From Nicotiana tabacum (lineage: Eukaryota > Streptophyta > Magnoliopsida > Solanales > Solanaceae): 64,000 bases of DNA. Under the pieces are notes generated by a model that made no database searches, was not told the DNA's origin, and saw nothing but the letters and a program-made list of their open reading frames with translations. Within the stretch, counting starts at the first letter, position 1. Each line of letters begins with the position of its first letter. Below, one piece after another: positions 50,164 to 59,684 of the stretch. A program made the translations under genes and the position numbers. The stretch lies in NCBI RefSeq assembly GCF_000715075.1, contig NC_134089.1:110987157-111051156 (forward strand), given 5' to 3'.

Positions 50164-50649
50164 TGTTTGACCCAAAAGATATTGAAATCTTTTTGAACAA
50201 ATCAATCAAAGATGAAGGGACAAATCCTAGTCAAACTTAGTTAATTCCAGATCGAAAGATTTAGTAATAATGATTGCATAAGTGGCAAAGGAAATATCGA
50301 TAATCCTATTAAAATTTAACATCACTCGATGAGAAGAGAGAATTACAATTGCTTTTTTCCTCTTAGGATATAGGAGTGGAGCTTTCTTTTGATTTCCCTT
50401 CTGAGGGAATCCCCCCCTCTGTCGAAAGCCTTCCTTGGCTATATATAGTCGAAATCCCTTTACCCTCAATGTGACTTGACGCGTTTTGGTCAATGATGCA
50501 TTCTGGTCGTAGCTTTGGGTGTTGCTCTTTTTGATTTGTTGGGTATCTCGGAAGAGAAATGGAGTAGACTCTGTTGACTTTCACTATCCGATTGCTGAAA
50601 AGGGGGTCATGGGCAACCTGATCGTGGTGGTCAGATTTTGACCGATACA
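50164..50649 (-). repeat. 5' LTR of the 29.9-kb element
   Basis: Begins TGTTTGACCC and ends CCGATACA, followed by ACTAG. Partner of 20771-21256. On the minus strand it is the promoter LTR. Its upstream edge faces the SPL gene, whose start codon is 818 bp away. Confidence 0.93.
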
Positions 50650-51467
50650 ACTAGAATTCAGCTAAAACAAATTGACAAGTTTAGTTATTAGCAAAGTCTC
50701 AGCTATACTTCCTTACCCTTTTTTGCTATTCTGGTTTCTTCTTTAACACAATATTCATTAATATAACCTTTTTAAATTTATGTTGGTTGTTTATTATACT
50801 ACTACCTGCTACTGAAAATCCACTGCACGCTTACGTCTCGTATCCAATACTAGTAATAATAATATTATGTAGGGGCGGAGTCAGAGTGTCTGAAGCGAGT
50901 TTGATCAATTCAGTAGCTTTGTTTCGAATCTTGTATTTACCTTAAAAATTTACGGAATAAATTATTATTTTAAAATTTAGTAATTTAAAACAATTACAAA
51001 TTTTAAATCCATAAGCTTGAGATTTTAGTTCCGCCTCGTGTACACCATTTCGGATAGACAAAAACGAAAAAGAGGTGATTTGTTGGTTACATGGAGATTA
51101 GAAAAAGTGAATACAAAAATGCCACACCCGGAACTTATAATCAACTACTCCATATAAAGTAATTTCTGAATCACTTTTGGCACTATACTAAAAGCTTTCC
51201 TATATTGTGAAGTGGATTCAAAATAAATAAATAAACTACCCAAAAGAATTGTTTTTTACTCTATTTGTAAGTATAATTTTCCCGGTATTGAATTTAACTT
51301 CCTTAATTATATGTGGCTCCGCCACTGGTAGTGATTGTAGTTGTGGTCCTCACAAGCTTTTTTTACCTTTTGTCCTAGCATGCCTAGCCTATATTCATTA
51401 TATACTCTTTAGCAAACTTCCATCTCTCCTCTTTGGGCTCAATGGACTCTTCATATTAAAGAAAAGC
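50650..51467 (+). promoter_or_regulatory. Upstream region of the SPL gene
   Basis: The 818 bp between the LTR and the SPL start codon must hold what remains of the proximal promoter and 5' UTR. It is AT-rich and contains the MITE at 50870-51042. I cannot fix a TATA box or transcription start with confidence. Confidence 0.4.
50870..51042. mobile_element. Small MITE with GGCGGA termini
   Basis: Begins TAGGGGCGGAGTCAGA and ends TTTTAGTTCCGCCTCGTG, imperfect inverted ends around an AT-rich body of about 170 bp. The pattern is common in Solanaceae introns and promoters as I recall it. Confidence 0.5.
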
Positions 51468-54400
51468 ATGGCAACCCATATCCATGGTATGCTATTGAAG
51501 AACATAGCAGAAAACAATGATTTTGATGAAGAGGAAGAAACAGAGGAGGAAGAAGAGGAGAGTAACTTGAAGAGGAAAAGATTGAATGTTGAAAAGAAAA
51601 AAGGGTCAAATAGTGAAGGACCCTGTTGTCAAGTGGAGAAATGTGGGCTTGATCTGAGTGGTGCAAAGAAGTATTACAAAAGGCATAAACTTTGTCAAGT
51701 CCATGCCAAGGCTCCAATTGTTTTTGTTGCGGGCTTAAGGCAGAGGTTCTGCCAACAATGCAGCAGGTCCCTCCTTTTAAACAACTCTTTTCTCATCTCT
51801 ATATTTTAGCCAATTTGGAGCGTCACCTCTCCAAATTCGAATTTTGCTTCTTGTCTCTTTTTTTTTTTAGTTACACCGGAAAATCCTAAATTAATTCAAT
51901 AGTTTTCATAAGTTAAGTGACTAAGCAGCTAGCTCTGGTGCTGAGGTAAAATACGAAAACTAACCTTAAAATTTTAGTTGTTGATCACCTAGGATAAAAG
52001 TCTAATACTATAACTTATATAGTGATCAGAATACTTGAGAAGGCCATGACATTTATGAAATTCACGCAGAGACAGCACAGCGGAGAACTTATAACCCGTG
52101 ACCAAAGCTGGTAAGTGTTGAAGCCTATTAAATAAGCTGCTTTGTAACTCAAGGTCAAGGGGCATCAAAAAAGCTTCCAAGCAATAAACTTCTAATCTTT
52201 CTCTAGTGATAAAAGTTCCATCACTTTGTGTCTAACTCAACCCTAAAAATTAGCTATTTCAATAACTTAAGATTGTGTCAAATGATATTAGAAAATAAAG
52301 TAAAAATTGTGTAGGGTAGTCACTTTTTAAAGTGGTATTTACTTTTTATCCAACATTTTTAATGCTTAGCAATAGTATCCACTAATCTATTAAAATTAAT
52401 ATGAAAAGACAGTGTTACCCTTTCTAAGTTTTTATGATCGGCGGGATTTTCCTTACTTTTGGGCTTGCTATCGTCTTCATTGTCATGGCTGTGATTCGCG
52501 TAAGACAAATTTGGCCTCCAAATGAGATTCCTCCGAAGAAAACGTTGCTACTGTTTTACTTTCTCAAGAAGCTATTATGCTTCTGCCATTTCTCTTGTGG
52601 CAGAATCAGTGTGCTGATTATTTTTCTTTCTAGTGAGTAATGTAATAGGGTTTATTTGCTCTTAGTTCGTTGAATTTATTTTTAGATCTAAAAGTTGTGA
52701 AAATAAGAAAAAGAGTGATGAGTAAACAGGAAATGCAATTCCTTCCCAGAAGTTAAGGACATGTAGTCCTGAAGTCCTAAAGTTAAATTCAAAAGTTAAG
52801 GACAGTCCTGAACTTAGAGTTTCAAGTTCAAAAATTAAGGAAATATAGTCCTAAAGTTAAGTTTAATAGTTAAGGATACAAGTTCAAAAGTTAAGGACAG
52901 GAAGTCCTTAACTTACAGTTACAAATTCTAAAGTTAAGGACATGCAGTCCTTAACTTATAGTTACAAGTTCAAAAGTTAAGGACAATAGGTCCTTAACTT
53001 TGATTTCCAAATTCAAAAGTTAAGGACAGGTAGTCCTTAACTTACAGTTACACGTTCAAAAGTTAAGAACAAACAGTCCTTAACTTACAGTTACAAGTTC
53101 AAAAGTTAAGGACGCTTGGTTTTGAAGTTTGAGTTCCAAGTTCAAAAGTTAAGGACATGTAGCCTTGAAGTCCTGAACTTAGAGTTCCAAGTTCAAAAGT
53201 TAAGGACATGTAGTCCTGAAGTCCTGAACTTAGAGTTCAATGTTCAAAAGTTAAGGACACGTAGTCCTGAAGTTAAGTACAAAAGTTAAGAACATGAGCA
53301 GAAGGGTATTTTCGTCCGGGCAGTTAAAGTTTATTAAAGCAGTGGCTAAAGACTAAAGATATTTTAAACAGTAACTTAAAAGTAAATACATGTATTATTA
53401 GTGGCTAACCGTGCACTTCCCTAGAAAATAAATAACCCATCCCACAGCCCATGTCAGACTTCTAACTCCCCTACATGTCCAGGACTAAATATCTAGAGCA
53501 AGGACATTATAACATTAAAGCCCAACATCAGATAAATAAAAGAAATTGGATAAATCTAACTTCGATGCCATTTTAAAAAATGAATTTTGTGTCTAACTAA
53601 ACCTCACTCTCACGAGGAGAGGAGTGCCAAAACCATATTAAGGAGATCACAACTTATTCACTCAGCTAATGTGGTACTTGACGTGGACACGCTATCTTTT
53701 CATTTCTACGCTATTCAGTACAGTTGAATATGTTTGTTTCAGAAAAATTTGTTTCAATCCTGAGAATCTATTTACAGTTTTCCACTTAGAATTATAATAG
53801 GTTTTCTCCATATTTGAGCATTCCAATATATTTCTTGTCAGACAACAGATACTGTTGCTGGCAGTGTTGTATCAATTTTGTACTCCATGGCCCTTGTTTC
53901 TACTTGCTATCAACAACTCCTTTGCTGTACTAATCAATATACTATTACATTGAATTTTGAAGTTAAAATAAGTGGGAAGTATAATATGACTCAGAAAATA
54001 CTAATCTTCTTAAATAAGGGAGAGAAAAAGTAAGGGAAACTAGGCATGCTATAATTCATTGTACACGTCTCCAGTATTAGGATCCGTTTCCTTTGGCAAA
54101 ACGACCTGCCCCATCTGACCAGAAAGTACAGTATAGTTTTTGCGTGTTGTTATACATGTGAAGACTGAAAAGTGGGGTTTGATCTCAACTCTGCTTTCTC
54201 CCAGTATTTGGGTTTTTCAGAGACTAAAAAGGGCAGCCCGATTGTACATAAACTTCTGCATAAATGCGTGACCTCCTGGTCATATGACACCAACTTTACC
54301 AGTTACGCCAAAGCTTTCCTCCCGAGACTACTTTCTTGTAATTTATCTGAATATGCTGAAGACTCGAGCATGCACTAACAATGAAACTTCATATTTCCCT

Positions 54401-54515
54401 GTTCTTCCCATTCAGGTTCCATGAGGTCTCAGAATTTGATGGCACTAAAAGGAGTTGTCGCCGGCGTTTAGCTGGACACAATGAGCGGCGTCGGAAAACC
54501 CCACTTGTCCATTAA
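51468..54515 (+). CDS. SPL3/4/5-like: SBP-box transcription factor, SPL3/4/5 type (two exons)
   Basis: Exon 1 is 51468-51766 and exon 2 is 54416-54515, joined in phase 2 (AG|G, Arg100), giving 132 residues. The intron sits in the SBP box after CQQCSR, the conserved place in SPL genes, with GTCCCT donor and TTCAG acceptor. Residues 18-31 are acidic, followed by a basic patch (LKRKR). The SBP domain is at about 53-128: zinc site 1 C54, C59, C76, H79; zinc site 2 C95, C98, H102, C114; nuclear signal [17 protein letters not shown] at 111-127. The protein ends four residues later, as in the small SPL3/4/5 class that promotes phase change and flowering. It binds GTAC-core DNA. A miR156 site lies in the 3' UTR. 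Start chosen at the ATG nearest the acidic N-terminus; the frame is open further upstream but shows nothing recognisable. All key residues are intact. The exact orthologue is not determined. Confidence 0.92.
52309..53416. mobile_element. Probable non-autonomous DNA element in SPL intron
   Basis: The left edge, GTGTAGGGTAGTCACTTTTT, and the inverted right edge, GTGCACGGTTAGCCACTAAT, are similar, both leading into TATTTACTTTT. The middle holds the tandem repeat at 52735-53295. A short frame at 52434-52640 starts with a hydrophobic stretch and is unexplained. No target duplication found. Confidence 0.45.
52735..53295. repeat. Tandem palindromic repeat, AGTTAAGGACANGTAGTCCT
   Basis: About 11 copies of a 45-60-bp unit alternating AGTTAAGGACA..GTCCTTAACT and CAAGTTCAAA words. 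Each copy is itself palindromic (AGTTAAGGAC with GTCCTTAACT). Confidence 0.85.
54228..54325 (-). mobile_element. Au-like SINE, internally deleted
   Basis: On the complement TTGGCGTAACTGGTAAAG (A-box region) and ATGACCAGGAGGTCACG (start of the B-box region) lead to CGGGCTGCCCTTTTT. This matches both ends of the plant Au-type SINE as I remember it, with the middle missing. It ends about 90 bp before the SPL exon-2 acceptor. Confidence 0.6.
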
Positions 54516-54799
54516 GCTGGAAGATAACCAATGCAGGCAGATTAATGGGGAAGACAGACCACAGATAACCTTGACAAACAGAAATGCCTCCTTCAAAAAC
54601 TATCACATCCTCTAGATGAATGCTTACTCTCTTCTGTCAACCCGTAGCATCTTTCTTATCCCTTTGTTTTGTTAACTTGCAGTCAGACGTAAATGTAAAC
54701 GCTAGATGTTTGTTCAGTTATTGCTCCAACTGCAGCTATCACATGAGGTCGAGCTTTGAACTCTCATGGTTATATTCCAACAGTTGTATGGCACAACAT
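54516..54799 (+). other. SPL 3' UTR up to the Mutator-like element
   Basis: Non-coding; contains the miR156 site. No clear AATAAA is present before the inserted element begins, so the native poly(A) site may have been displaced. Confidence 0.55.
54620..54639 (+). promoter_or_regulatory. miR156 target site in SPL 3' UTR
   Basis: ATGCTTACTCTCTTCTGTCA differs from the full complement of plant miR156 (GTGCTCACTCTCTTCTGTCA) at two positions. One becomes a G:U wobble and one is at the microRNA 3' end, so the seed and the cleavage centre pair perfectly. It lies 105 bp after the stop codon, as in SPL3/4/5 genes. Confidence 0.9.
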
Positions 54800-54845
54800 C
54801 GAGTCCGAAACCTAAATGTTAGGTTTTTGGACTCAAAATACGTTT
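54800..54845 (+). repeat. Left terminal inverted repeat
   Basis: Identical over 46 bases to the complement of 63846-63891. It is itself a near-palindrome: GAGTCCGAAACCTAA, three bases, then TTAGGTTTTTGGACTC. Confidence 0.95.
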
Positions 54846-54874
54846 CTACTATTAAAAAAATAAAGATACTTTTC

Positions 54875-54962
54875 TATATATAACGCGGTATTACACCGCG
54901 CTATACTTTAACGGTGTTTCCACCGTTAAAGTATAGCGCGGTGTAATACCGCGTTATATATA
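54875..54962. repeat. Perfect 42-bp hairpin, subterminal
   Basis: Arms 54875-54916 and 54921-54962 are exactly complementary with a four-base loop TTTC. The arms contain GCGGTATTACACCGCGC, the same word that recurs singly at about 55045-55075 and 55135-55165 and near the right end. Confidence 0.95.
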
Positions 54963-55355
54963 ACACGGAGTAATACCGCGTTATACCTATTTGTGTGTCC
55001 ACCAATTAGTCCCCTGCATTTAACTGACATAACTGTAATTCAAATATATATATAGCGCGATGTAATACCGCGCTATACCTGTTTGTGGGCCCACCAATAA
55101 GTCTTCTGCGGTTAACTAACATAACAATAATTCAATGGGTATAGCGTGGTATTACACCGCGCTATACATCAAAAAATTCAACCCCTCGAGCTAGGCATTG
55201 CCTTATTTAAAAGCGTTAGGATTTTATGAAAATCCATTCAAAAAATATTCTCACGTGCTTACACTTCTCTTCTTGTTATCAAGCATTTTTTTATAATGTC
55301 TGAAGAGTCAAAAATAAGGGTTTTATTATATTAGGGGGGAAGGGGTGAGGTTGTA

Positions 55356-58330
55356 ATGGAGAATAACTCTGTGAGGTATAGTTCATCTCCACAGTGTCAT
55401 GTTAAATTGCCGCTTACAATGGAGTATGGTAAATTGGTATCGTTGTTACATAAAAAAAATGAGTGTGAGGAAACGTTCGGTAACCTTAAAGTAACCGGTA
55501 GATTTTCGTATTATGTGACTTCGCAGGGGTTTGCTTGTTATTTTGAGTTTAACATCAAAGATTATGGAACTCTTAGAGATTTTTTGCGGATTCCGGATGA
55601 ATACAGGGAATTATTGTGATAAAATTGTTGGAAATGTACGCAAAGGCTGAAGACGTTGGCAATAATGAGATTGCGTAAAGCAGGGACAACCCCCAGTCAT
55701 CGAGTGGTTATTCTGGAGCAATTTTAGCCCAACAGGTTCCGGCTGAAAGAGTTTGGCCGGATCTTAACTAATCTCCGCGGGCGAACGAGGAACGAGGAAA
55801 TAATTTCTCTCTTACTTTACATAATCCACATGACGACTGGTAAACTTCAATTTTCCTTTTTGTTACGATGTTTATTTTTTGTTGAATTGAATTTGTATTA
55901 ACACTCATATTTTCCACAGGGGGTATCGTCCGGATATGAATTTTACAAGTTATGACCCCACGCTCAATTGGAATATGCATAGTTCTGGCGTGTTGGATCA
56001 CGGTGGTTCATCCGGGAGTCATCACCAACAGAAAAATATCCATCATGGAATGTCAACGCAGTACGACTTGTAAGTGAAGTGATATAACTATATGTAAAAT
56101 ATTTATCAATTTGAGTAGCTTATCATTTTGTTCTTTTTGTTTAGTGAAAACGAGCAACTTGATGGTCCTGACCTCACTCAGTTGCCCGTAGATGATGTAT
56201 TTACTCGTGATTTGGCAGATGCATAGAGTCAGGAAGATATTGATTATGACAACAATCCGATGAGTCTGGAGATGACACACCCTTCCCTGACGAGGGTGAT
56301 GATGAGGAGGAAGTGAATGTCGAACCTGAGCTGAAGAGGGAGCATGCTCTTCCACCTCCCGTTAGACCAAGAGCGTACGAGTCCCACGTGTCGTTTCATG
56401 AGCGGAATATTCCTTACCTTGATAATTTGCCAAGTATGCCGGATGTGGATGCCCTCACAAGGGATGCTGACAAATTTCGGTCAGCAATGTGGGATGAGTC
56501 TAGACCAATGGTGCCGGCAAAGGACATGTATTTTTTCCGATAAAACTCGCTTAACTATAGCTGTAAAAATGTACAGCGTAAGAGAGTGCCGTGAGATGAT
56601 GGTACGGGAGTCAACTCCGGAGGTATACAAGGTCAAATGTCGTGGACACTTTATGGATTGTAACTGGATGTTGTGTGCGATCAAGAAGGAAACAGGGTTG
56701 TGGAAAGTGGGTAAATATATTAGCACCCAGAGATGTGAAATGGACACATTCAATCAGAATCACTTCAACTTGGATGTAGACTTGATTTCTCTTGTCTTGA
56801 TTCCACACTTGGAAGTGTCCATTAGGTACAAGATCAAAGAGTGTATTAGATTCGTCCACCAAGAATATGAGTGTACTATAACCAAAAGAAAGGCATATCT
56901 TGGGCGCAAACATGCATTTAAAATTATTTATGGTGACTGGGATAAGTCATTTTCATCTCTACCCATGTACGTGGCCGTACTAAAACACTTTAAGCCTGGG
57001 ACTGTTGTTGAATGGAGGTATGAGCGGAGTTCGGGAATACCGGAATATATTTTCAAATATGTGTTTTGTTCATTTAAATCAACAATTGATGGTTTTGTGC
57101 ATTGTCGTCCGGTAATTTCCATAGACGGTACTCATGTCTATGGAAAGTATGATATTAAGCTTTTGATCATAGTTGCAGTAGATGTCAATGGACAAATATT
57201 TCCACTAGCTTTTACCATTTGTGCCAATGAAAGCGAAGAAACGTGGATGCTTTTTTTTGAACCACTTGAAGTAGCACGTTGTCAAACAGGGTTCAGGTAT
57301 TTGTCTAATATCTGATCGACATGGTGGTATTTTAAGTTCTGTATGGCATTTTCCTGAATGGCAGGAACCCTATGCATACCACCGTTACTGTGTGAGGCAC
57401 CTGAAGCTAATTTCCAGAAGAAATATCCCGACAAGGCCTTGCATGATTTAATATGGATGGCTGCAACTGAGCACCAACAGTGCAAATTCACGAGGCGCAT
57501 GGAAGCGATCCGGCAGTTATATGAAATAGCCTATAATTGGCTGATGGGACATGATTTCACAAGTGGACATTGCATGCTGATGGTGGCAGACGATGGAGAG
57601 CCCTGGCTACAAATGTGTCGGAGTCATTTAACTATTGAAGTCTGCACGTGGATTGCCTGTCACTGCCATCATCCGGATGATATTCAAACAGATTGCAGAG
57701 AGGTTTATTGAAAGGCATAGAGCTACATCGGAATTGATGAACATGGGTGTTCAATTTATGCCAATACCGATGAGAAGATTTGAGAAATATAGGAGGCGAG
57801 CAAATTGTCATTCATATTTATAGTATGATCACGACCGGGGTATTTTTGAAGTTCACACCGCTATCCGCGGACACCGGGGGAATAATCTACAAACTATGAA
57901 CGAAGCTAGCAGGTTGTGTTCATATGAGAAATGGACCATCTACCACATGCCGTGTGCACATGCCATGAAGTGCTTTCAACAAGTTGGTTTAGGGGCAATC
58001 AACTATGTTGATATGCAATACAGTGTTGCTGCATATGTAAACACATATAGTGGGCAGTTGCAGCCATTGGGTGCTGAACATTATTGGCCGCCAGAACCAT
58101 TTAAAATACTATGTAATAAGGACTATTTGCTCAAGCTGCAAGTGCAAAAGAAAATGCGTATATGGAACCAAATGGAGGCTGGTGATACCGTTTATGCACG
58201 TAAATGTGGCATATGCTCGCAAACAGGACACGACCATCATAAATGTCCTTCAGCTGGTCTGGGTGGCGGTGATAATCTAGCTCCTGGTGCAAGTTCGTCT
58301 AATGTACCCAACTATCAAGGATACACCTAG
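55356..58330 (+). pseudogene. mudrA-type transposase
   Basis: The first frame (55356-55619) is a MULE-type N-terminal region; further pieces lie at 55917-56070 and from 56144. The DDE core has Asp in SIDGTHVYG (57124), Asp in ISDRHGGI (57314) and Glu in TNVSESFN (57621), spaced as usual for MULE transposases. A SWIM zinc finger follows (WTIYHMPCAHAMKC, about 57930-57970) and then a CCHC knuckle (CGICSQTGHDHHKCP, about 58205-58250). The enzyme would cut at the terminal repeats. Frame breaks: an extra T in the run at about 56527-56536, changes near 57290 and 57400, one near 57600-57640, and a stop near 57822. Defective but all catalytic residues survive. Confidence 0.85.
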
Positions 58331-58627
58331 TGTTTTGTTTTTGCAATATTTTTTGTAATAAGTGTTTGTACTTGTTTATGTTGCAATATCTATCAAATAA
58401 AATTATGTTCCACAGTTTTGTTACATCTTATTATTTAACATGACCTTTTGAATTGGGATGATGATATGATAGTTCCAACAGTCAACTTATTGGTGTTAGT
58501 AAAGAAGACCAATATGAAGATTGAAATTTCATAACATAATACTTGAAGAGAAAAAAACACAACAACCATAACTAAAAGAACATACATGAAAATAAAAGAT
58601 AATAAAAGGATAAATCAAGACAAAGTT
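58331..58627. other. Transposase 3' region
   Basis: AT-rich, with TTTTGTAATAAG after the stop; no gene. Confidence 0.4.
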
Positions 58628-58985
58628 GTTTCGTTTCAGAAAAATCAATATGTATAGCATAGTTAAATACTACGTTTTATGTGTTGTCTTGTCGATCTGA
58701 AAAGCTGGCCGACTGCGAAAAAACTATTTCGCTTTAGAAGTCAATATGTATAGCGCGGTTAAATACTACGTTTTATGTGTTGTCTTGTCGGTCTAAAAAG
58801 CTGGCCGACTGCGAAAAAGCTGTTTCATTTCAGAAAAATCAATATGTATAGCGCGGTTAAATACTACGTTTTATGTGTTGGCTTGTCAGTCTTAAAAGCT
58901 GACTGACTGCGAAAAAGCTGTTTCGTTTTAGAAAAAGTCACTATGTATAGCGCGGTTAAATACTACGTTTTGTGTGTTGTCTTGC
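58628..58985. repeat. Four tandem copies of a 96-99-bp unit
   Basis: TGTATAGC words lie at 58651, 58747, 58845 and 58944. Each unit holds TATAGCGCGGTTAAATACTACG and GCTGGCCGACTGCGAAAAA. The GCGCGG word also occurs in the subterminal repeats of the element. Confidence 0.9.
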
Positions 58986-59082
58986 TTATAAATAACGGGC
59001 GCATTCTAGTGATTTTTTGTGCTTAACAATAACCAATAGCAAATATTTCCATAAAAGCAAGATTTTTTTTACGCTTTAACAA

Positions 59083-59391
59083 ATGTCTGAACTCCTTTAT
59101 GTGCCAAGGTGCGAGTGCGGAAAAAGATGCATGATGCGAGACTGTTGGGATGATGGTGAAGCTGGACGCCGCTACTGGGTGTATATGAACAAGTTTTATA
59201 GGGTTCTCGATGAACCTGTTTGCAATTTTGAGGTATGGATTGATGAACCATGTCAGCAGGAATACTACAAAGAAAAGTTGCAGCATCTTCATTATTTGTA
59301 TTTGAAACAGTGGAAAAGAGAGCGACAATCCAAACAAGAAGTTGCGGAGTTGAAGGAGAAACTCAAAGAGGTAAAAGAAGAAAAAAAATAA
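59083..59391 (+). CDS. Small GRF-type zinc finger protein with coiled coil
   Basis: 102 codons, intact. The N-terminus has PRCECGKRC (C10, C12), then AGRRYW (residues 27-32) and VCNFEVWID (C47). This is the pattern of the plant GRF zinc finger (CxCG...GRRFY...C.FFxW.D), although the Cys normally following GRRFY is not evident. Residues 55-102 are charged and heptad-like, a likely coiled coil. In plants such proteins often sit in or near transposons; GRF fingers in other proteins bind single-stranded nucleic acid. It lies between the transposase and the mobile domain gene, in the transposase orientation. It may assist transposition or be a captured host gene; undecided. Confidence 0.65.
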   Translation: MSELLYVPRCECGKRCMMRDCWDDGEAGRRYWVYMNKFYRVLDEPVCNFEVWIDEPCQQEYYKEKLQHLHYLYLKQWKRERQSKQEVAELKEKLKEVKEEKK

Positions 59392-59684
59392 GCTCGAAGA
59401 AAAATTTAAGTGGTTGGAGCAGAGAATACTAGGCGGTGGTGACTAAACAATGACATGTACGTGTTGAGCATAGAAGTGTATCTTTATATTTCTCGTGTCA
59501 TGTGTTTTCATTAGTTGTACTGAATTTAAGTTATGTTAAGTTTCTATGTTTGTGTTTGTATTGTATTGTTAAAATAAAGAATAAATGGGGTAATAAAAAC
59601 ATAATGCGCATATTATGTAAGCATAAAAAATTATTGTTATTATTTACATAATTTATTATTTACATAAAATACAAAAAAAAAATC
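59392..59684. other. Spacer between convergent genes
   Basis: AT-rich, with AATAAAG at about 59574 (plus) and A/T runs. It would serve as the shared 3' region of the GRF ORF and the mobile domain gene. Confidence 0.4.

Larger units (their letters stand above)
20771..50649 (-). mobile_element. 29.9-kb non-autonomous LTR retrotransposon (LARD-like, Tat-lineage-like)
   Basis: Two 486-bp LTRs (20771-21256 and 50164-50649) in direct orientation begin TGTTTGAC and end GATACA/AATACA. ACCAG on the left and ACTAG on the right fit a 5-bp target duplication with one change. The PBS inside the right LTR and the PPT inside the left LTR both place it on the minus strand. No gag, protease, RT or integrase motif is seen in 28.9 kb of interior. 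Instead it has a leader of about 550 bp, a 25-kb array of a 96-bp unit, and an antisense gene with a Transposase_28-like domain next to the 3' LTR. Antisense extra ORFs and hypervariable tandem repeats near the 3' LTR are known from Tat-lineage elements (Grande, Ogre relatives). Movement would need proteins from another element. Confidence 0.88.
51767..54415 (+). other. SPL intron, 2.65 kb
   Basis: Long for a small SPL gene because it contains a repeat-rich DNA element (52309-53416) and a SINE (54228-54325). The remaining intron sequence holds no further gene. Confidence 0.85.

Noticed and set aside
51249..51467. SPL start codon at 51249
   Set aside because: The frame is open, but the added 73 residues are hydrophobic and unlike SPL N-termini. 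The ATG at 51468 precedes the acidic region typical of the class.
58628..58985. Link between the 96-99-bp repeat here and the 96-bp array of the LTR element
   Set aside because: The period is similar but I find no shared sequence beyond chance words.
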